64,000 nucleotides of DNA from CAZCCV01 sp964497515 (lineage in GTDB: Bacteria; Armatimonadota; UBA5829; DTLH01), in NCBI GenBank assembly GCA_964497515.1, contig CAZCCV010000002.1:91522-155521 (forward strand). Reading direction: 5' to 3'. The translations under genes were made by a program, and so were the position numbers. Positions 49,477 through 57,250 of the stretch are shown in pieces (positions within the stretch are counted from its first letter, which is position 1; each line of letters starts with the position of its first letter). The notes under the pieces are model-generated. The model was not told the DNA's origin. It saw nothing but the letters and a program-made list of their open reading frames with translations, and made no database searches.

Positions 49477-51423
49477 CTACGGCGGTGTCAACGATACTGG
49501 CAGTTTGTTCACAACAGCGTTCTGGATTACCCGCTCACCGGCAACCGTAGCCAGCTTTCCGACTACACGAACCCTGTCACCCACTGCCACCTTCTCGGAG
49601 GAATCTATCTTGATTCCCGACGAACGATCGTCTTCCTCAATGTAGAAAGCTCCAGAAAAGACTGCAGAGACGGCTTTTCCGATGATGTCTATCGTCTGGC
49701 CATCAGTTCGGTCTTTTGTGCCACTGATGGAGCCTTCGCGAACAACTGCAGGGGCATCTACTAGAACGAGATCTACAAAGACATCTCGTTCAAACGCCAG
49801 CGCCCACTGCTTATAGTTGTAACCTATATCGTTATAGTTGATTCGAACACCGATGGGTGCTCCATGTCTTGGAATCAGCTTTGTTGCTACATTCTTTGGA
49901 ATGGACAATTCCATAACGTAAGTGTTCCCAGCTCTCGTTGTTCGGAACTTCAAGTCTTTTGAAACAACAAGTCTGCCATCCTCATATCTCGAATCGTCAT
50001 CCCATATAGCGCCACCATATGCAGCTACTGCCTCAGGAGAGCAATCCCAAATGTGTACGCGCTCCACACTCTCAGTCTCGGGGTTCAATACAATCTCGTA
50101 GTTGTCTTTTCCGTGGAACCATCCGTCGTTATCGGCATCAATGTATAAGTGAGGTCTCACGAAATGACTATTAAAGCCAGATGTAACAAAGGCAAGGTAG
50201 AAATAATTGGCATCCCAGTTCGCCCGGATTGTCGAATTGAACCTGGTGCTGCTTTGCGTTATAGGAGATCCTACCAGATGCCAGACGCTATCCAGATTTC
50301 CGTCAATCGTCGGACTTGCCTTCGGGATATACTCGTTGATAGCGTACAATGGATATTTATCGAAGCCATCGATAATGCCATCGTTATCGGTGTCTACTTT
50401 GTTCGTAAGGGAAGCGCGGAATATTCCTGCCATTGCCTCACCGAGATCATCCAATCCGTCGCCATCGGTGTCAACAGCCGACGTACTGGATCCAAGTAAT
50501 GCTTCAGTAATGGGTAGATCACCTGAGTCTGGCAGCCCATCGAGGTCAGCATCGGCTATGCTTATCTGGTTTCCCCAGGGCGTCTTAAGCGCCATCCACT
50601 TGTGCAGGGGCCAAGTTCGCATAATGAATGCGTTGAAATCGTAGTTCTCTCCGAAGTCGCCCGGTAATTCTATCGGTAAATCAGCGTGAGGATACTCGGG
50701 ATACCCGCTGTAATGGAACATTGAGTCGAGTGCATGATGGAATTCGTGAATAACGAACCAGTCATTGGTATCAGGATCCCAGCAGTGAGGGATACCTACA
50801 TAGGCGGTTTTTCCGAGGAAGTTGACGTCCACACCGTATGTTCCCCCGCCTAGTGCAGCGTTGTAGCCATTCTCTCCCCAGGCATAGAAATTGATTACCG
50901 CAGAGTACATATTGTTCGTGACTCCACGGTCTCTCAAGTCCTTCTGAACCGAATTGCCGTTGCCGGCAACATCCCAGAAAGTCATCCAGTAAGCGTTAGG
51001 GTATAATTCCCAGAACTCTTCAATACCTCTGTAGTCTGGGATAATTATATACGAAATATCCATTAGCAACCGACAATACGAGTTGCGGAAGTAGAATATT
51101 CGTGCCTCTTCCATCTCGCTCTTCAGTTTGTTGATCTGTGCCGCGTTTATGGTGCCACCCGCCGTGTTGGTGTAAATAACAACCAATACACGAACTTTCA
51201 TCAACTTGCCTGGCATATAGGTGGCGGCTTCTTCAGCAGTCGCAGCTCTTGCTGGCATAGGAGTAGTCGGTTGGGATTTGGTAATCATCCACGAATCTGG
51301 CACAATGCCAGTAGCAGTAGGGGGCTTCTGGTACTGAGGCATCGGATGCTCGGCCAGTGCAAACGATGTGATAGACAGCAGCAGAAGCACAACGAGGAAC
51401 AACAGAGTGGACTTCATTCTCAT
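49477..51423 (-). CDS. Secreted HExxH metallopeptidase-like multidomain protein
   Basis: 648 residues. Signal peptide about 1-24 (ending SFALA). A zinc-peptidase-like domain covers about 70-290 with VIHEFHHALDS (H226, E227, H230); the third ligand is not obvious. Three calcium-binding thrombospondin type 3-like repeats follow (DADLDGLPDSGD at 291, DTDGDGLDD at 318, DTDNDGIIDG at 344). Next is a CBM9/DOMON-like beta domain (about 366-530; PTIDGNLDSVWHLV). The last 85 residues are an OB-like module (GKAVSAVFSGAFYIEEDDRSSGIKI) related to that in the 45.3-kb protein. Probably extracellular, calcium-stabilised and bound to a polysaccharide. Confidence 0.72.
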   Translation of the reverse strand: MRMKSTLLFLVVLLLLSITSFALAEHPMPQYQKPPTATGIVPDSWMITKSQPTTPMPARAATAEEAATYMPGKLMKVRVLVVIYTNTAGGTINAAQINKLKSEMEEARIFYFRNSYCRLLMDISYIIIPDYRGIEEFWELYPNAYWMTFWDVAGNGNSVQKDLRDRGVTNNMYSAVINFYAWGENGYNAALGGGTYGVDVNFLGKTAYVGIPHCWDPDTNDWFVIHEFHHALDSMFHYSGYPEYPHADLPIELPGDFGENYDFNAFIMRTWPLHKWMALKTPWGNQISIADADLDGLPDSGDLPITEALLGSSTSAVDTDGDGLDDLGEAMAGIFRASLTNKVDTDNDGIIDGFDKYPLYAINEYIPKASPTIDGNLDSVWHLVGSPITQSSTRFNSTIRANWDANYFYLAFVTSGFNSHFVRPHLYIDADNDGWFHGKDNYEIVLNPETESVERVHIWDCSPEAVAAYGGAIWDDDSRYEDGRLVVSKDLKFRTTRAGNTYVMELSIPKNVATKLIPRHGAPIGVRINYNDIGYNYKQWALAFERDVFVDLVLVDAPAVVREGSISGTKDRTDGQTIDIIGKAVSAVFSGAFYIEEDDRSSGIKIDSSEKVAVGDRVRVVGKLATVAGERVIQNAVVNKLPVSLTPP

Positions 51424-51529
51424 AGTAACCTTACCTTTCGTTGGGCTTCATTTCTCGCAGTACTCACATATGGTTGATACCATGCTACCGTTCAAGAGTC
51501 AAGTGAATCTACCTAAGGATGCACAATTA

Positions 51530-51559
51530 TTGACATGGGATCGGGCATTCAGGTATACT
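51530..51559 (+). promoter_or_regulatory. Promoter of tRNA-Lys
   Basis: Perfect TTGACA (51530-51535), 18 bases, TATACT (51554-51559, five of six), ending 22 bases before the mature tRNA. Confidence 0.88.
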
Positions 51560-51581
51560 ACACAGGTTAGTTTCAGGGTGC

Positions 51582-51657
51582 GGGCCGTTAGCTCAGGTGG
51601 TAGAGCATCTCCCTTTTAAGGAGAGGGTCATTGGTTCGAGTCCAATACGGCTCACCA
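51582..51657 (+). tRNA. tRNA-Lys (anticodon TTT)
   Basis: 76 bases including an encoded CCA. The acceptor stem is GGGCCGT/ACGGCTC. The D arm is GCTCAGGTGGTAGAGC. The anticodon stem TCTCC/GGAGA has loop CTTTTAA with anticodon TTT. The T arm is ATTGG-TTCGAGT-CCAAT. All stems pair well. Confidence 0.97.
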
Positions 51658-51667
51658 GTAATAATAC

Positions 51668-51708
51668 AGTCGAGTTCATACGTTATATAGGTGTGGACTC
51701 GACTTTTT
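51668..51708 (+). terminator. Rho-independent terminator of tRNA-Lys
   Basis: AGTCGAGTTCA (51668-51678) pairs with TGGACTCGACT (51694-51704), one G-T pair, followed by four more Ts. It isolates the tRNA as a single transcript. Confidence 0.88.
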
Positions 51709-51857
51709 CATTGGTGATTTCTGCTATGCTGGGAATGCTCGCGCATAGATTACTAAGGTTGTTTGGTATCCTGCCGAGTGTTACAATTGAATGACACCGA
51801 TGTCGCACCCTGACGGTGCAACCTCACTTATAACAATAGACTGAGGAGGAACTGATC

Positions 51858-52973
51858 GTGCTGGATCCACGAATGAAGAAGCTCGCTGATGTGCTTGTTG
51901 GATATTCGACCAAAGTTGCACCCGGCGAAAATGTGCTTATCGATTACACCGAAATCCCCGCTGAAATGATAACAGCCATCATCGACCGCGTTGTAGAAGC
52001 TAGCGGAGTCCCGTTTATCGTGACGACTGAACCCAGGGTGACCAGAGCTCTGTATCTTAACGCCACAGAGTCTCAGATGAAGCTGATGGGGCGATTTGAC
52101 CTGGAGTTTATGAAGGAAATGCAGTGTTTCATCGCTCTTCGAGGTGGGACAAATATCACTGAATACTCAGATGTGCCCGATCAGAAGATGAAACTTGCGG
52201 AAGAGTTCTGGCATAAGCCGGTTCGAGACCAGAGAGTAGAACACTCCAAGTGGGTAGTGCTCCGATGGCCGACGCCTTCTATGGCTCAACAGGCCGGAAT
52301 GAGCACAGAAGCCTTTGAGGATTTCTTCTTTAATGTCTGCACTTTAGACTATGCCAAAATGGCCAAGGCTGAACAGCCGCTAAAGGAGCGAATGGAGCGC
52401 ACCGACAGGGTTCGCATCGTCGGCCCGCTAGACACGGATCTCACATTCTCCATTAGGGGAATGCCTGCGATACCCTGCGTTGGCGATAGAAACATTCCGG
52501 ATGGAGAGTGCTTCAGTGTTCCACTCAAGACCAGCGTGAGCGGTGTCATTCACTACAATGCACCCACGATAAGCCACGGAAAGCCGTTCGATGACATTCG
52601 CTTTGTCATAAAGGATGGGAAGATCATCGAAGCTACCAGTTCAGATACGAAGTCGCTTAATGAGATACTCGATACTGACGAGGGCGCAAGGTATTTCGGT
52701 GAATTCTCACTCGGCTTCAACCCTTACATCACAAAACCGATGAGAGATATTCTCTTCGATGAGAAAATTGCTGGTTCTTTGCATTTCACTCCGGGGCAGG
52801 CATATGAGAATGCCGATAATGGCAATCGGTCGAAGATTCACTGGGATCTGGTGCTTATACAGTTACCTGAGTACGGCGGTGGAGAGATCTATTTCGATGA
52901 TGAATTGATTAGAAAAGACGGTCGATTTGTTCCGGAATACCTCCACGGGCTTAACCCAGAGAATCTTGTTTAA
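51858..52973 (+). CDS. M29-family aminopeptidase
   Basis: 371 residues from a GTG seven bases after GAGGAGGA. The family (AmpS, aminopeptidase T, PepS) binds two metal ions. The ligand contexts are seen in order: IPDGECFSVP (Glu), ARYFGEFSLGFNP (Glu), GSLHFTPGQAYEN (His and catalytic Tyr) and SKIHWDLVLI (His and Asp). It removes N-terminal residues from peptides in the cytoplasm. No signal peptide. Single gene with a strong terminator after it. Confidence 0.92.
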   Translation: MLDPRMKKLADVLVGYSTKVAPGENVLIDYTEIPAEMITAIIDRVVEASGVPFIVTTEPRVTRALYLNATESQMKLMGRFDLEFMKEMQCFIALRGGTNITEYSDVPDQKMKLAEEFWHKPVRDQRVEHSKWVVLRWPTPSMAQQAGMSTEAFEDFFFNVCTLDYAKMAKAEQPLKERMERTDRVRIVGPLDTDLTFSIRGMPAIPCVGDRNIPDGECFSVPLKTSVSGVIHYNAPTISHGKPFDDIRFVIKDGKIIEATSSDTKSLNEILDTDEGARYFGEFSLGFNPYITKPMRDILFDEKIAGSLHFTPGQAYENADNGNRSKIHWDLVLIQLPEYGGGEIYFDDELIRKDGRFVPEYLHGLNPENLV

Positions 52974-52991
52974 GCACGTCAAACTATGCAA

Positions 52992-53029
52992 AGAGCCACA
53001 GATTCAATACTGGTATCTGTGGCTCTCTT
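52992..53029 (+). terminator. Terminator between convergent genes
   Basis: AGAGCCACAGAT (52992-53003) and ATCTGTGGCTCT (53015-53026) form a perfect 12-bp stem followed by CTTT. On the other strand it is followed by TTTG, so it may serve both the aminopeptidase and the EAL gene. Confidence 0.8.
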
Positions 53030-53049
53030 TATTGATCCAGAGCAAGTTC

Positions 53050-54735
53050 TCAGGCGACGTATCCAAAACGGTGGCTGGTTCCTTGTCGTGAACTCCACAA
53101 GAGGTGCGTGAAGTCTTCCGCACCGACCGGATGGCTGATGAAGTAACCCTGCATCTCATCACAGTTCAGCGATTGCAGAAACTCAAGTTGCTCTACAGTC
53201 TCAACGCCTTCTGCAACCACTTTCAGTTTCATATTGTGCGCCATACCGATTATTGCTCCGGCTACGGCTGCGTCATCCGGATCTGTTGTGATGCTTTTCA
53301 CAAATGACAAGTCTATTTTCACAGCATCTACCGGAAATCGCTTGAGAAACGCTAGCGATGAGTGACCCGTGCCGAAATCGTCAAGGAGTATCTTGACCCC
53401 CATCTCTTTCACTTCTCGCAGAGTTGTCTCTGCAGTGGCTGGGTCGCAGAGAAGTGATTTTTCAGTGATTTCAAGACTCAAGTGTTGAGGGTCGAGTCCA
53501 CTTGCATCCAATGCCTGTTTCACTGAAGTGATCAGGCGTTTGTTTGTCAAATGGCTCGGTGAGATATTGACCGCAACATTCATCGGTATGAGCCCCGAAC
53601 AGAGCCATCTTTGGTTTTGGTTGCAAGCATCAATGAGCATCTGTTCAGTTATTGGCACGATCAGTCCACTCTCTTCAGCAAATGGGATGAACTCCCCGGG
53701 AGGAACCAATCCGATATCCGGCCTTTTCCATCTAAGTAGCGCTTCTGCTCCCAGTACCTTCCCGCTTCGAAGGTCCACTCGTGCCTGATAGAATGGCACG
53801 AACTCTCCGTGCTTCAATGCTTCGTGCAGCGCGGTTGCAAGCGGTGCTCCAATGCTCGTAGGTGCCGATGTCTTTTTACAAAACGCCCAGCAGTTGCCAC
53901 CTTCGCTTTTAGCAAGGAACATTCCTGTCTCAGCCGATATTACAAGGGATTCGCTATCAGTTCCATTCTTTGGAAAACTGCTGATGCCAATGCTGGCAGT
54001 CACCGTTACACTCTTGCCGTTCGCTTCAAATGGCGTTTTAAGTGCAGATTTAACAGCTTCGGCGACTTTGGAATCATCTTCAGATGTGGACAATTCTGTC
54101 AATGCAACAGCAAACTGGTCGCCGCCCATCCGCGCAATATAACCGCTCTCTTGCGTGCATTCTTGGAGTCTTGCACCCACTTGCTGCAGTATACCATCTG
54201 CCTCAGATCTGCCTATCGCGCCATTAATCAGGTGAAAATCATCTAGGTCGATGAATAACACCGAAAGCGGCGTATTATTCTCTTTGGCTCGTGCAATCTC
54301 TTGGGTTAGCCTATCACTAAATGATAGTCTGTTCGGAAGACCTGTCAATCGGTCGTGCGTTGAGTGCTCTTTCAGTTCCTGCTTGGTCAGTTTCAGCTCC
54401 TCTATCAATTCGATGGTTCGAATTGCCGTCCTCAGTCTGAGTTTCAGATCCACGGGATTGAAAGGGGTAAGCAAACAATCATCTACACCTGTAGTAAAGG
54501 CACTTTCTGCGTTATCACTGTGTGTGACAAGAATTTTGTAGAGATCTGGGTAGTCAAGAGTCTGCGCAAGTGATGTTTCATCCACAAACGCGATGTTTGA
54601 TACGCGATTCTTAGCTGAAACAACGAAAGAATCGGAACCATCAGGCATCAAGACCGTTTCGTGCCCCAGTGTTTTCAGGTTGGTCTCGATAGCCTCTTGT
54701 ATAACGGGGTCGCACATGGCGATTAGAATCCTCAA
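53050..54735 (-). CDS. Receiver-like/GGDEF/EAL protein, probable c-di-GMP phosphodiesterase
   Basis: 561 residues from a TTG with GGAGG seven bases ahead (the frame is open 17 codons further up). Residues 1-115 are a receiver-like domain whose acceptor Asp is present (FVDET), but the conserved Lys before PF is Thr (LLTPFNP). Residues 130-295 are a GGDEF domain with GGDQF in the active loop, so cyclase activity is doubtful. Residues about 305-550 are an EAL domain with all main motifs: EALLRWKRP, NVAVNISPSHL, LEITEKS, LLDDFGTGHSSL, KIDLSF, AEGVETVEQ. It should break down c-di-GMP. Confidence 0.88.
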   Translation of the reverse strand: MRILIAMCDPVIQEAIETNLKTLGHETVLMPDGSDSFVVSAKNRVSNIAFVDETSLAQTLDYPDLYKILVTHSDNAESAFTTGVDDCLLTPFNPVDLKLRLRTAIRTIELIEELKLTKQELKEHSTHDRLTGLPNRLSFSDRLTQEIARAKENNTPLSVLFIDLDDFHLINGAIGRSEADGILQQVGARLQECTQESGYIARMGGDQFAVALTELSTSEDDSKVAEAVKSALKTPFEANGKSVTVTASIGISSFPKNGTDSESLVISAETGMFLAKSEGGNCWAFCKKTSAPTSIGAPLATALHEALKHGEFVPFYQARVDLRSGKVLGAEALLRWKRPDIGLVPPGEFIPFAEESGLIVPITEQMLIDACNQNQRWLCSGLIPMNVAVNISPSHLTNKRLITSVKQALDASGLDPQHLSLEITEKSLLCDPATAETTLREVKEMGVKILLDDFGTGHSSLAFLKRFPVDAVKIDLSFVKSITTDPDDAAVAGAIIGMAHNMKLKVVAEGVETVEQLEFLQSLNCDEMQGYFISHPVGAEDFTHLLWSSRQGTSHRFGYVA

Positions 54736-54897
54736 ACTGTTGCCTCCGTATTCCAGCAAATGCGAATATGTGGTACAGGCGTACAAATCAATTATCGGAC
54801 TAATAGTCTCCAGGTTTTAGATGGCGTTAGCGTGATGTTTGTGCGCCTCCATCGTGCGGTCTGGAGTCCAATATGAAAAATAGTGGCTCAGTTTGTT

Positions 54898-54927
54898 TTG
54901 ACCTGTATTCCATTTGGGTGCTATAAT
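54898..54927 (+). promoter_or_regulatory. Promoter of the fumarase-succinate dehydrogenase operon
   Basis: TTGACC (54898-54903), 18 bases, perfect TATAAT (54922-54927). The start near 54934 gives a leader of about 47 bases before the fumarase alpha gene. Confidence 0.82.
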
Positions 54928-54980
54928 ACTGTCGATGGACTTTGCTTAACGTTTTGCTTACATCAGTTTGAGGAGCTAAT

Positions 54981-55823
54981 GTGAGAGAAATACGAACTTC
55001 TGCCATCATTGACGCAGTTGCCCATGCTTGTGTGTCGGCCAACTGCGAATTGCCTGAAGATGTGCTTGTAGCACTTCAGTCTGGTCTTGAGTGCGAGGAG
55101 TCTCCCGCTGGAAGAGATATCTTCAGCCAACTGATTGAGAATGCCGAGATTGCTCGCGAAGAGTCTGTTCCCATTTGTCAGGACACGGGCTTTACAGTGT
55201 TGTTTGTGCGACTCGGCCAAGATGCGCACATAACTGGCGGCAGCCTAACGGATGCTATAAACGAAGGTGTCCGTCGTGGCTATATGGAAGGTTATTTGCG
55301 TAAATCGATTGTCGCTCATCCCCTAGAGCGCGTCAACACTGGTGACAATACTCCTGCTGTAATCCACACCGAAGTAGTTCCTGGTGACGAACTCCGTATT
55401 ACTGTCGCACCCAAAGGCGGAGGCAGCGAGAATATGAGCAGTGTGAAGATGCTGAAACCCTCGGACGGCGTCGAAGGTGTAAAACGATTCGTTTATGACC
55501 TGGTAAAATCCGCCGGATCAAACCCGTGTCCACCGATTATCGTTGGCGTGGGTATCGGTGGCACTATGGAGAAGGCCGCGATAATGGCAAAACATGCCGT
55601 GTTAAGAGAAGTCGGAGTTCATAGTGAAAAACCTTACGACGCGGCTCTTGAAAAGGAGCTTCTGGAGTTAGTGAACTGTTCCGGAGTCGGCCCAGCTGGA
55701 TTGGGTGGGCGGATTACTGCACTTGCCGTAAATGTGGAGAGCTATCCGGCACATATTGCCAGCCTGCCGGTGGCCGTGAATATCCAGTGTCACGCGGCGC
55801 GACACAAAGAGATTGTACTTTAG
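54981..55823 (+). CDS. Class I fumarate hydratase, alpha subunit
   Basis: 280 residues from a GTG after GAGGAG. It is the N-terminal half of the 4Fe-4S fumarase/tartrate dehydratase family. The three cluster cysteines are in VPICQDTGF (C66), SNPCPPIIVGVG and LVNCSGVGPAGLGG. The reaction is fumarate to malate. It pairs with the beta subunit 25 bases downstream, and the succinate dehydrogenase genes follow, so two consecutive TCA steps share one promoter. L-tartrate dehydratase is possible but less likely in this context. Confidence 0.92.
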   Translation: MREIRTSAIIDAVAHACVSANCELPEDVLVALQSGLECEESPAGRDIFSQLIENAEIAREESVPICQDTGFTVLFVRLGQDAHITGGSLTDAINEGVRRGYMEGYLRKSIVAHPLERVNTGDNTPAVIHTEVVPGDELRITVAPKGGGSENMSSVKMLKPSDGVEGVKRFVYDLVKSAGSNPCPPIIVGVGIGGTMEKAAIMAKHAVLREVGVHSEKPYDAALEKELLELVNCSGVGPAGLGGRITALAVNVESYPAHIASLPVAVNIQCHAARHKEIVL

Positions 55824-55848
55824 ATTGGCAAATTCAAAGGCGAATACG

Positions 55849-56418
55849 ATGACTGAACCAATACGACTGACAACACCGGTAACAGAAGAGGATGTTCGCA
55901 GATTGCGCGCTGGTGACAGTGTGCTGATTTCTGGCGTGATCTATACTGGCAGGGATGCGGCGCACAAACGACTAATCGACCTCCTGAATCAGGGCAAGGA
56001 ATTGCCTGTTGATCTGCGCGGACAGATTATTTACTATGTTGGGCCAACGCCTGCTAAACCTGGAAAGGTCATTGGCTCAGCAGGTCCAACCACGAGTGGC
56101 AGGATGGATGCCTACGCTCCTGCGCTTATGGCCAATGGACTGCGTGGTATGATTGGCAAGGGGCTTCGCAGCGCTGCTGTGAAAGATGCTATGCAGCAAT
56201 ATGGTGCTGTTTATTTCGGTGCAACTGGAGGTGCTGCCGCTCTATTGGCACGCAGAATCACAGAGTGTGAGGTAGTCGCATACGAAGACCTGGGAGCGGA
56301 GGCAATAAGACGGCTGGTCGTAGCTGAGTTTCCAGTTGTCGTGATAAACGACGCTCACGGCGGAGACTTGTACAAAGATGGTGTTGCTGAGTATGAGTGC
56401 ACGCCTGCGGGGTTCTAA
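55849..56418 (+). CDS. Class I fumarate hydratase, beta subunit
   Basis: 189 residues from the ATG at 55849 (the frame extends 12 codons up, without support). It is the C-terminal half of the family: LRAGDSVLISGVIYTGRDAAHKRL, YVGPTPAKPGKVIGSAGPTTSGRMD, MIGKG, and FGATGGAAALLA. It forms the swivelling beta domain that closes the active site on the alpha subunit. The gap to sdhC is 91 bases. Confidence 0.93.
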   Translation: MTEPIRLTTPVTEEDVRRLRAGDSVLISGVIYTGRDAAHKRLIDLLNQGKELPVDLRGQIIYYVGPTPAKPGKVIGSAGPTTSGRMDAYAPALMANGLRGMIGKGLRSAAVKDAMQQYGAVYFGATGGAAALLARRITECEVVAYEDLGAEAIRRLVVAEFPVVVINDAHGGDLYKDGVAEYECTPAGF

Positions 56419-56509
56419 TTGAGCGCTTCGGTCTGGCTTATATGCGTTAACCAGTGCAGTGAACGGAAGGACTTGTTGTTCATTCTAGTTCGAAAGGAGT
56501 AGTCACGTA

Positions 56510-56869
56510 ATGTATCGTGGCAGGGAAGGGATGTGGTCGTGGATCCTGCATCGAGTTGCTGGTGCAGGGATCTTCTTCTTTCTTGTGGTCCATATTGTAG
56601 ACACTTCATTCGTTGGATGGGGTTCGTGGCTGTACAATGAGACCATAAAACTGTATACCAGCCCTATCGGGAGGCTGGGTGAGATCGCTTTGGTGGGCGC
56701 TGTGATCTACCACGGAGTCAACGGAATTAGGATAATGATAATTGACTTCGTCCCGAAGGCAACACGAGTGCATCGACAGCTCTTCTACGCTGCAGCGGTT
56801 GTGTTTCTCGCTTTGTTTATCCCTGGCGCCTACGTTCTTGCGAGTCATATTTTTGGGAAGGGTGGCTAG
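56510..56869 (+). CDS. sdhC: Succinate dehydrogenase membrane subunit C (cytochrome b)
   Basis: 119 residues with three membrane helices. The start WSWILHRVAGAGIFFFLVVHIVD has the SdhC signature (HRxxG), and YHGVNGIRIMIIDF has the second-helix histidine for haem b. It anchors the flavoprotein arm and helps bind quinone. AAAGGAG lies before the ATG. sdhD follows after three bases. Confidence 0.9.
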   Translation: MYRGREGMWSWILHRVAGAGIFFFLVVHIVDTSFVGWGSWLYNETIKLYTSPIGRLGEIALVGAVIYHGVNGIRIMIIDFVPKATRVHRQLFYAAAVVFLALFIPGAYVLASHIFGKGG

Positions 56870-56872
56870 GAT

Positions 56873-57238
56873 ATGAGAAAACTCACCAAACCTGTCGGTG
56901 GATTCGAATATGGCAGTTGGCTGTATATGCGGCTCAGCGGCATTGCAATCCTGGTTCTTGTTAGCATCCACTTGATCTATGTTCACTTTGTCCACGGTGT
57001 AGATCAGGTGAATTACAAGTTTGTTGCCACCCGCTGGAGCAGTCCTGCTGTCCTTGCGATGGATGTGGCTCTGTTGATTATCGCGCTGTTGCACGGAGCG
57101 AATGGTGTCCGTATCCTCATTGACGATTACATTCGTTCCAAGAGCCGCCGCAACTTCCTCCACGGCGCACTCTATGTCGTAACAGCCTTCCTTCTGGTAT
57201 TCGGAGGGCTTGTGATGCTGGTATACAGGCCACAATAG
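56873..57238 (+). CDS. sdhD: Succinate dehydrogenase membrane subunit D
   Basis: 121 residues, three membrane helices: WLYMRLSGIAILVLVSIHLIYVHFV, VALLIIALLHGANGVRILIDDY (haem-ligand histidine) and the last at the C-terminus. Second anchor subunit. It resembles SdhC (both carry HGxNGxRI), as expected for paralogous anchors. sdhA starts 12 bases after the stop. Confidence 0.88.
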   Translation: MRKLTKPVGGFEYGSWLYMRLSGIAILVLVSIHLIYVHFVHGVDQVNYKFVATRWSSPAVLAMDVALLIIALLHGANGVRILIDDYIRSKSRRNFLHGALYVVTAFLLVFGGLVMLVYRPQ

Positions 57239-57250
57239 GAGACTGTGAAA

